A stretch of DNA of 13,375 bases from Rhodospirillaceae bacterium. Lineage in GTDB: Bacteria > Pseudomonadota > Alphaproteobacteria > UBA828. Every line of letters begins with the position of its first letter. Position 1 is the stretch's first letter. Under the pieces are notes generated by a model. The model searched no databases and was not told where the DNA came from. It saw nothing but the letters and a program-made list of their open reading frames with translations. The stretch spans positions 1 to 13,375 of the forward strand of contig JAPPKP010000014.1 in assembly GCA_028819955.1 (NCBI GenBank), given 5' to 3'. Shown piece after piece: positions 1 to 5,800 of this stretch. Both the position numbers and the translations under genes were made by a program.

Positions 1-188
1 GCTCGGGCGCGCTGCACGAGCCCATCAGCATGGCCGCCAAGCGCCACGCGAACCGTGCCGGCCCCGTGGTGCGCGCCTTCCAGGCGCTGGAGCGCGGCGG
101 CCCGAGCGAGGCCGAGATCACCGAGGCTGCCGCCAAGCACGAGAAGCGCGCCGACCCGGCAGCGCTCTGGTCGCGCTACGCGCGCTAG
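1..188 (+). CDS. 3' end of an unidentified protein-coding gene
   Basis: An open plus-strand frame enters from the left edge (codons in phase with position 3) and ends at TAG 186-188, giving about 61 residues. Codon use is strongly GC-biased, as expected for a real gene in this genome. The visible C-terminus is mostly helix-forming, rich in Ala, Arg and Glu, and ends in WSRYAR. It shows no motif that lets me name a family and no transmembrane segment. The stop is followed within 10 bases by a GC-rich hairpin that could end its transcript. The downstream minus-strand VOC remnant converges on it, so this gene is not part of the polysaccharide operon. The function cannot be stated from this fragment. 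Confidence 0.6.
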   Translation, partial: SGALHEPISMAAKRHANRAGPVVRAFQALERGGPSEAEITEAAAKHEKRADPAALWSRYAR

Positions 189-197
189 ACCGCGTCT

Positions 198-237
198 GTA
201 GGCGGAGCGCTGGCGCTCCGAGGAGCGACCGGCCTAC
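198..237. terminator. GC-rich hairpin between convergent genes (possible bidirectional terminator)
   Basis: A perfect inverted repeat at 203-220 (CGGAGCGC / GCGCTCCG) sits inside a second pairing of GTAGGC (198-203) with GCCTAC (232-237). The two pairings compete at base 203. It lies just after the stop at 188 and overlaps the stop of the minus-strand VOC remnant (234-236), the usual place for a shared terminator of convergent genes. There is no T-tract on either side, so it is not a classical intrinsic terminator. The terminator role is inferred from structure and position. Confidence 0.35.
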
Positions 238-395
238 GACCCCTCCGCCATCTTGTCGTAGCGACGCTGCATCTCGTCGGGCGACACATCCTCGATGTGG
301 TGACCCACGTTCCAGCGGTGCCCGAACAGGTCGCGCAGGACCGCCGTCCGCTCACCGTAGAACAGGGACGGCGGAGGAGAGCGGCTCCTGAACAT
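234..395 (-). pseudogene. Remnant of a VOC/glyoxalase-family protein (C-terminal segment only)
   Basis: Read on the minus strand, 368 down to the stop at 234-236 gives 44 residues that look like the last strand and tail of PhnB/glyoxalase-type VOC proteins. They include FYGERT, then RDLFGHRWNVGHHIEDVSPDEM and a Lys/Met-rich end. In such proteins a conserved F-G-H-x-W segment followed by an Asp/Glu-Val-Ser-Pro-Glu-Glu tail closes the domain. Full-length members have roughly 130-160 residues, and here the upstream two-thirds are missing. The frame continues only to an ATG at 393-395 through ten low-complexity residues (Arg, Ser, Pro) and then hits a stop at 405-407. I read this as a gene whose 5' part was lost when the adjacent region was rearranged. 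A 54-residue expressed peptide is possible but unlikely. Confidence 0.6.
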
Positions 396-438
396 TCGAG
401 AACGCTAGCACAACGCAATGCGCATCGCGCGGTGCGGG

Positions 439-461
439 CCGCCCCAGGCGTGCCGGGGCGG
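439..461. other. GC-rich hairpin
   Basis: CCGCCCC (439-445) pairs perfectly with GGGGCGG (455-461), and GGC/GCC can pair inside the loop next to an unpaired A at 446. No T-run follows on either strand. It lies just upstream of the promoter-like site at 608. It could insulate that promoter from upstream transcription, but this rests only on position. Confidence 0.35.
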
Positions 462-607
462 GTCCGCGATTGAAGAAGACGGGAGCCGAGCGCAGTGCGC
501 GAAGGGCTCAAGGTAAGCGGCCGGCCGAAGGCGCATCGCAAATCGATCGCCTGTGCCCTACAATTATTTTGCACTACGCTCAACTAAATGTTCCTGCATT
601 CGAAGAT

Positions 608-637
608 TTGATTGTACAGTATAGGGCGCGCTATAAT
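608..637 (+). promoter_or_regulatory. Candidate sigma70 promoter for the export operon
   Basis: TTGATT (608-613) and a perfect TATAAT (632-637) are separated by 18 bases, in the AT-rich part of the leader. If used, transcription would start near 644 and give an untranslated leader of almost 500 bases before the permease start at 1137. The box match is good, but such matches also arise by chance in AT-rich DNA. Confidence 0.4.
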
Positions 638-912
638 TCGAAATTCCACACGGAACTGGAGAGTGGGGCGAGCCACGACACGCGTTGACCGCCAGCACTT
701 CGTATAGGTATTTGGAGCGACAGGAATCGATAAAATCTCATTAATTCAGAGCATTGTAGGGGAACCAAGCCGTCTCAAGGCGAGACTGCTCGGCCCAACC
801 CAGACCGTAGATAAAGGGTAGTTTCGTTTTCTATGTATTCCCAAGAATGGAAAGAGCATCTCTTCGGACTTGGAAGCTATAGACTTGTCATTCCACAGAT
901 ACGGTACTTTTA

Positions 913-953
913 GCAGTGGGCACACTCTTGAGGATATTGAGCGTGCCCATTGC
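913..953 (+). other. Long imperfect hairpin in the operon leader
   Basis: The arms 913-927 and 939-953 form a 15-base-pair stem with one G-T wobble (916/950) and one A-C mismatch (924/942), closed by an 11-base loop. It is followed by GTGTTTCT, a poor but recognisable T-rich tail. A stem this long is unlikely by chance in about 740 bases. It could be a leaky terminator or attenuator, or a stabilising 5' structure of the exporter mRNA. The sequence does not decide between these. Confidence 0.45.
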
Positions 954-1061
954 GTGTTTCTGGGCGAGTGACGGCCGAATGCGTTCCGCCTTGGGCTCCG
1001 CACGGCAATCCAGTCGGTGGAAGCGGCCGCATAGCACCTCGTGTCAAGGGAGCGGTTGATG

Positions 1062-1081
1062 CCGGCACACGGCTGTGCCGG
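1062..1081 (+). other. Perfect hairpin 55 bases before the permease start
   Basis: CCGGCACA (1062-1069) and TGTGCCGG (1074-1081) form a perfect 8-base-pair stem with the 4-base loop CGGC. It lies between the long hairpin at 913-953 and the GTG start at 1137. No T-run follows, so an intrinsic terminator is unlikely. A regulatory RNA structure or a dyad bound by a protein are both possible. Confidence 0.4.
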
Positions 1082-1136
1082 GCGGCAGGCAAGACCGCGT
1101 CGCCGTGACTGAAGGGCCTCCGCAAGGGCGGGACCG

Positions 1137-1940
1137 GTGAGAGCGCCTGCGCCTTCGCATGCGACCCTGGCGCTCGTCGATCTCGCACAAGGCGCGCGGG
1201 CACATCATCTATGGTTTCTGCTTGCCTGGCAGGACATCCGCCGCCTCTATCGACGTTCCATACTGGGGCCGTTCTGGCTCACCGTCAGCATGGGTGCCCT
1301 GGTGGGCGTGCTGGGGACGCTCTACGGCATGCTATTCGGTGTCGAGAGCGCGGGCTACGTGCCGTTCCTCTCGCTCGGCTTCATCGTGTGGACGCTAATC
1401 TCGGGCGTCATCACCGAGGGCTGCACCGCGTTCATCAACGCGGAAGGTATCATCAAGAACGTGGGCCTGCCGCTCTCGATCCATCTGTACCGCCTGCTCT
1501 GGCGCCACCTTCTCATCCTCGTTCACAACGCGGCCGTGTTCGTCGTGGTGGCCGCGGTCTTTGCGGTCTGGCCGGGCTGGACCGGCCTGCTCGCGTTTCC
1601 GGGCCTCGTGCTCCTCTGCCTCAACGGCATCTGGGCGGGCTTGCTGCTCGCCATCGTTTCGGCCCGGTTCCGCGATGTGCCGCCGATCGTGACGAGCATC
1701 GTGCGGATATTCTTCTTCGTGACCCCAATCATTTGGATGCCGGAGATCATGCCGGGGCGACCCCTGGTACTCGACCTCAATCCGTTTTTCCATCTGGTGG
1801 AGGTGGTGCGTGCGCCGTTGCTGGGACAGGTGCCGGGCCTGACGTCCTGGATCGCGGTGCTCGTCATGACGGCCGCAGGCTGGCTCGCGACCTTCGCGCT
1901 CTTCCGCCGCTACCGACGGCGGATCGCCTATTGGGTCTAG
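1137..1940 (+). CDS. wzm: ABC-2 type polysaccharide export permease (Wzm/KpsM family)
   Basis: This is the membrane subunit of an ABC exporter that moves a lipid-linked polysaccharide across the inner membrane. The 267-residue protein has the family layout: a short cytoplasmic N-terminus with the hallmark YRRSILGPFWLTV (38-50), about six hydrophobic segments (near 45-68, 75-93, 124-146, 149-174, 186-203, 237-257), ARFRDVPPIV (176-185), FFVTPIIW (193-200), NPFFHLVEVVRAPLLG (215-230) and a basic tail ending RIAYWV. The length is typical (about 260-270). The GTG start is well fixed: an in-frame stop lies at 1110-1112 and a purine-rich AAGGGCGGG stretch precedes the GTG. The ATPase starts 5 bases after its stop, so the two are surely co-translated partners. 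The substrate (O-antigen, capsule or another glycan) cannot be read from the permease. Confidence 0.93.
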   Translation: MRAPAPSHATLALVDLAQGARAHHLWFLLAWQDIRRLYRRSILGPFWLTVSMGALVGVLGTLYGMLFGVESAGYVPFLSLGFIVWTLISGVITEGCTAFINAEGIIKNVGLPLSIHLYRLLWRHLLILVHNAAVFVVVAAVFAVWPGWTGLLAFPGLVLLCLNGIWAGLLLAIVSARFRDVPPIVTSIVRIFFFVTPIIWMPEIMPGRPLVLDLNPFFHLVEVVRAPLLGQVPGLTSWIAVLVMTAAGWLATFALFRRYRRRIAYWV

Positions 1941-1945
1941 GCGCC

Positions 1946-2692
1946 ATGGTCAGCCTCCGGCTCGAATCGGTCACGGTCGACTTCCCCGTCTACAGCGCCG
2001 GCGCGCGTTCGCTGAAGAAGCGCTTGTTCCGACCCGCCACTGGCGGACGCATCGCGCATGGCGCTGGCAACAGGCTACGGGTGCGCGCTCTCGATGGCGT
2101 AAGTCTCGCCATGACGCACGGCGATCGGATCGGTCTTATCGGCCCCAACGGCGCGGGCAAGACGACACTGCTGCGCGTGCTAGCCGGCGCCTACGAGCCC
2201 ACGCAGGGTCGGGTGGAACGACACGGTCGAACGGCTTCGCTTCTCAACGTATCGCTCGGTATCGATTCTGAAGCGAACGGCTACGAGAACATCATGACCC
2301 GGGGGCTTCTCCTAGGTCTCCGGCCCGAGCAGGTGCGCGCGCGCATCGATGAGATCGCTGCGTTTACCGAGCTCGGCGACCACCTGGCGATGCCGGTCCA
2401 CACCTATTCGGCAGGTATGCGGCTGCGGCTCGCCTTCGCGGTGTGCACCTGTTTCGATCCTGAAATCCTGCTGATGGACGAGTGGTTGGGCATTGGAGAC
2501 CGCGCGTTCATCGAGAAGGCGGAACACCGGCTCCAACAGTTCGTAGAGCGTGCGGGCATATTGGTGCTTGCATCTCAGAATATGCCCCTGCTCCAGCGTG
2601 TTTGCTCCAAGGGCGTTCTGCTCGACGAGGGGAGGGTCAAGTGTTTCGGTCCGATCGACGAAGTGCTAAGAATATACCGAAAAACAACATAG
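1946..2692 (+). CDS. wzt: ABC transporter ATPase for polysaccharide export (Wzt/KpsT family)
   Basis: This is the nucleotide-binding subunit that powers the permease encoded just upstream. In its 248 residues I see Walker A GPNGAGKT (66-73), the Wzt-type signature YSAGMRLRLAFA (154-165) replacing LSGGQ, Walker B ILLMDE (174-179) and the D-loop-like GIGD (182-185). The H-loop histidine is absent: the usual S-H-N/S after the fourth strand reads SQN, with Gln211 encoded by CAG at 2576-2578. The protein ends right after the ATPase domain, so it lacks the C-terminal carbohydrate-binding domain of O9a-type Wzt and resembles KpsT-like or short Wzt proteins. ATG 1946 was chosen because it begins the domain (MVSLRLESVTVDF) 5 bases after the permease stop. 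The same frame stays open upstream to 1211 only because it runs antiphase inside the permease gene. Confidence 0.92.
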   Translation: MVSLRLESVTVDFPVYSAGARSLKKRLFRPATGGRIAHGAGNRLRVRALDGVSLAMTHGDRIGLIGPNGAGKTTLLRVLAGAYEPTQGRVERHGRTASLLNVSLGIDSEANGYENIMTRGLLLGLRPEQVRARIDEIAAFTELGDHLAMPVHTYSAGMRLRLAFAVCTCFDPEILLMDEWLGIGDRAFIEKAEHRLQQFVERAGILVLASQNMPLLQRVCSKGVLLDEGRVKCFGPIDEVLRIYRKTT

Positions 2693-2829
2693 TTGTTCTG
2701 GTTCATATTGTTCACTTTTAGCACACGCGTGATGCAGAAATTACCAATTTATCTCTGTTGACACGATAAATTTAGTTCATACGATATTCTTGAAATATAG
2801 TGTTTCTGGTTAACCTGGAATAACTCGCC
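2693..2829. other. AT-rich intergenic gap
   Basis: These 137 bases are much richer in A+T than the genes on either side and carry no open frame of note. They split the exporter genes from the large glycosyltransferase gene and contain a near-consensus promoter (2758-2785). The base composition suggests the downstream gene was joined to the exporter pair by recombination rather than by operon-wide inheritance. That is inference. Confidence 0.5.
2758..2785 (+). promoter_or_regulatory. Candidate sigma70 promoter upstream of the large fusion gene
   Basis: A perfect -35 TTGACA (2758-2763) is followed after 16 bases by TACGAT (2780-2785), which keeps the most conserved -10 positions. Transcription would start near 2792 and leave a leader of about 38 bases before the TTG start at 2830. 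The site lies in the only AT-rich gap inside the cluster. Confidence 0.5.
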
Positions 2830-5800
2830 TTGGTCCCCGAAAGCACCGTTGAACGCAGCCCTGATAGGCCTCGCTCCAGATCCGCGCTTCTGGTGCTTGG
2901 CATGCATCGATCCGGGACCAGTGCTCTGACGGGCGCCTTGGGGCTCTGCGGTGCCTGGGTGGGCGGGCCATCGGAGCTGACGGATGCGAACACCGAGAAT
3001 CCCGTCGGATTCTGGGAACGCCGCGACGTGCGGGAGATCTGCGATCGTCTGCTGCTGGCGGCTGGGGCGGACTGGTGGAAGGTCGCGCGCTTCGAGCCCG
3101 AAGCGATATCTCACGCCGTCGTGGAGGAGGAACGTGCGAAGTTTACAAAAATTTGTTCTGTATTGGACGGACGCGGCACTTGGACCATTAAGGAGCCTAG
3201 ATTCTGCCTGCTATTGCCAATTCTAAGGGACGCCATAACGAATCCGATTTGCGTCCTCGTCTTTCGAAATCCGCTGGAGGTCGCCCGTTCGTTGAGGGCG
3301 CGCAATGGGTTTGGAACATCGGCGGGAATCGCCCTTTGGGAAATGTACAACCGCCACGCTCTGAGCGCCTCCAAGAACCTGCCACGCGTTCTGGTTTCCC
3401 ACGAGAACCTCATGCTGCGTCCGGCAGAAACGCTGGAGAATCTTGTTGAACGACTTGCCACACTTGGCGCGACCGATCTGGAGACTCCGAGCGAGAATCG
3501 CCTCAGGCAAGTTATCGAACCCTCCCTCTATCGCCGACGGGCCAGCACGGAGGAGCTGCCCAAGTTCCTCTCGCCGTCGCAGCTTGCTCTCTGGGCGGCG
3601 TTTCGCAGCGGGCGAGCTCTTGATCTTGAGGACAGCGCCTCGGTGTCGCGGGAGGCGCTGCAGCATCTGTTCGATCTGGAGTCGGCACAGCTCTCGCTCC
3701 AACGCCACGGCGACCGGGCGCGTCAACTGAGAGACTCTGTTGCAACCAAGAACCGAATGATCTCCGATCTCCGAAGCCGGTCCGCCGCGCTGACCGTCGA
3801 GGTGAATGACCGGCAAGCGACGACGCGGACCCAGGAAGCGACGATTGTCGATCTCCGGCGCCGGATCGCATCGCTTGCGGTCGAGCTGGACGAGCGGCAA
3901 GCGACGACTGGTGCTCTCGAAGCAACCATCGCGACTCACGTGGGGACGATGGAGGCTCGTCAGGCCACCATCGACGCACATGAGGCGACGATCGCCGATC
4001 TCCGGCGCCGGGTCGCCGCGCTGACCCTTGAGGTGAATGCGTGGCAAGCGACGACACGTGCTCGCGAAGCAGCCATCGCAACTCACGAGAGCACGACCGA
4101 GGCGCGCCAGGCGACCATCGACGCACATGAGGCGACGATCGCCGATCTCCGGCGCCGGATCGCTGCGCTGACGGTCGATCTGGACGAGCGGCGAGCGATG
4201 ATGCGTGCCCACGCAGAAACCATCGAAGCCCACGAAGCGATCATAAGAACCCGCGATGACACCATTCGGGAGCTCCTGAGTTCCACCAGCTGGAAAGCCA
4301 CTCACCCTCTACGCGTCGTCTCTCGCACCTCCAGGCGGAGCCTGCGTGCCCTTCGTCGAACGCTCAGGGTCATGCGCAGGTTGGATCGCGGCCCGACCCT
4401 TCGCTCCATCTTGTCCATTCGTCTCGCTCTTGCACGATCCCCCGCGAAAATTGCTTCGCGTGAGCCCACCTCGCCAATCGAAGCACCGTGCCTCGTTTCC
4501 AAGCTAGTTCGCGAGAGCAGACAACGGCCTTCCCATGCAACACCCCCCAAGTTCGAAATCCTCTCAGGCAGGAAACGGCTCAAGATCAGCGTCATCGCGT
4601 GGGACTTGGCACACAATCCTCTAGGGCGAGCCTACTTGCTCGCCGACGTCTTGCGAAACGATTACGACGTCGAAATTATCGGAGCCACGTTTCCGACCTT
4701 CGGCAACGACATTTGGAAACCCCTACGGGATTGCAGTCGTGTCATTATCAAATCCGTTCCGGGAGAGCGCTTCCCTGAATATTTCTGGACGATGGACGCC
4801 CTCGCCGAACATATCGACGGCGACGTGATTTACGTTTCCAAGCCGAGGCTCCCGAGTCTGGAGTTAGCGATTCTCGCAAAGCTTAGAATAAACCGGCCAA
4901 TAATTCTGGACATAGACGACGACGAGTTGAGCTTCTTCGGGAATCGGGAGCCACTCAGCCTGAATGAGCTGAGAACAAACAGAGCCTGTTTGGGTGTTGA
5001 TGTTCCTTACGGCGAGGCCTGGACCAGAATTGGTGAATCTCTCATTCCACATTTCGAGCACATCACGGTGTCGAACGAGGAATTGAGAAAGAAGTATGGC
5101 GGAACGATATTGCCCCACATTCGGGACGAACACGACTTCGATCCGACTGAGTATCCGCGCGAAGCCATTCGGCGCACGCTCGGCTTTGCCTCGGAAGACA
5201 AAGTTATCCTGTTTGCGGGCACCCCGCGCATGCATAAGGGTCTCGCGCGTCTCGTCGCTGCGCTAAGAGAGTTGGACCGACCGAACTACAAGCTCCTAGT
5301 TGTTGGCTCGCCCGCCGATGGCGACGTCGGCAACGTGCTTCGCAACGTCGATCCCCATCGCGTGACGCTGCTCCCCGACGTTCCATTCGCCGATCTGCCC
5401 GGTTACCTGTGTGTCGCCGACTTGGTCGCTCTCTTGCAGGACGAGAAGGCGCCACCGTCCGCCTTTCAAATACCCGCCAAGTTCACCGACGCGCTCTCCA
5501 TGGGCATTCCCGTCCTGACGGGCAATGCTCCTCCTCTGTTGCATCTGGCAAACGACGGCCTGGTCGAGTTGCTCCAGGATGCAACGCCAGCGAGAAAAAT
5601 CGACGAAATATTCTCGAATTATCAAATGCGAAAGGAATGCGCCGAGCAAAACCGCCGTATCTTCTTGAGACACTACAGCTATGGGGCCAACTTGCCCAAG
5701 CTAAAGAAGCTGATCAAGCGCTGTGCCAATCGTCCGACCGCGGTTCCCGACGCCTTCCACGATCTTGTGGAATATCATCGAACTATCTTTTCAGCGCCAA

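Larger units (their letters stand above)
396..1136. other. Long non-coding stretch and probable operon leader
   Basis: No convincing gene lies in these 741 bases. The short open frames on both strands lack good start sites, family motifs and the codon bias of neighbouring genes. The middle (about 555-910) is visibly richer in A+T than the flanking genes, as is common at the edges of polysaccharide loci. The stretch holds a promoter-like site (608-637) and three stable hairpins (439-461, 913-953, 1062-1081), listed separately. I searched for a JUMPstart/ops element, as used by RfaH in enterobacteria, and did not see one. No tRNA, insertion-sequence end or attachment-site repeat was recognised. 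Confidence 0.6.

Noticed and set aside
470..688. A possible 72-residue plus-strand gene in the leader
   Set aside because: It has a TTG start without a ribosome site, no family resemblance, and mixed base composition running from GC-rich into AT-rich sequence.
685..714. A second promoter (TTGACC with TATTTG)
   Set aside because: The -35 box is good, but no acceptable -10 hexamer lies at 16-18 bases. TATAGG at 703-708 is too close.
1061..1095. A JUMPstart/ops antitermination element in the leader
   Set aside because: The GC-rich segment (GGGCGGCAGG) is only superficially similar to ops (GGCGGTAGCGTG) and lacks its core.
1211..1945. A long N-terminal extension of the ATPase frame
   Set aside because: It overlaps the permease gene in another frame and its translation has no protein-like character. 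The ATPase domain begins cleanly at ATG 1946.
3754..4203. Regularly spaced repeats suggesting a CRISPR array
   Set aside because: The units are 147 bp, in frame, diverged, and encode a coiled coil. There are no unique spacers of constant short length and no cas genes.
3223..4305. A 360-codon minus-strand open frame with internal repeats
   Set aside because: It lies opposite the sulfotransferase and coiled-coil coding region. Its repeats merely mirror the 147-bp coding repeats of the plus strand.
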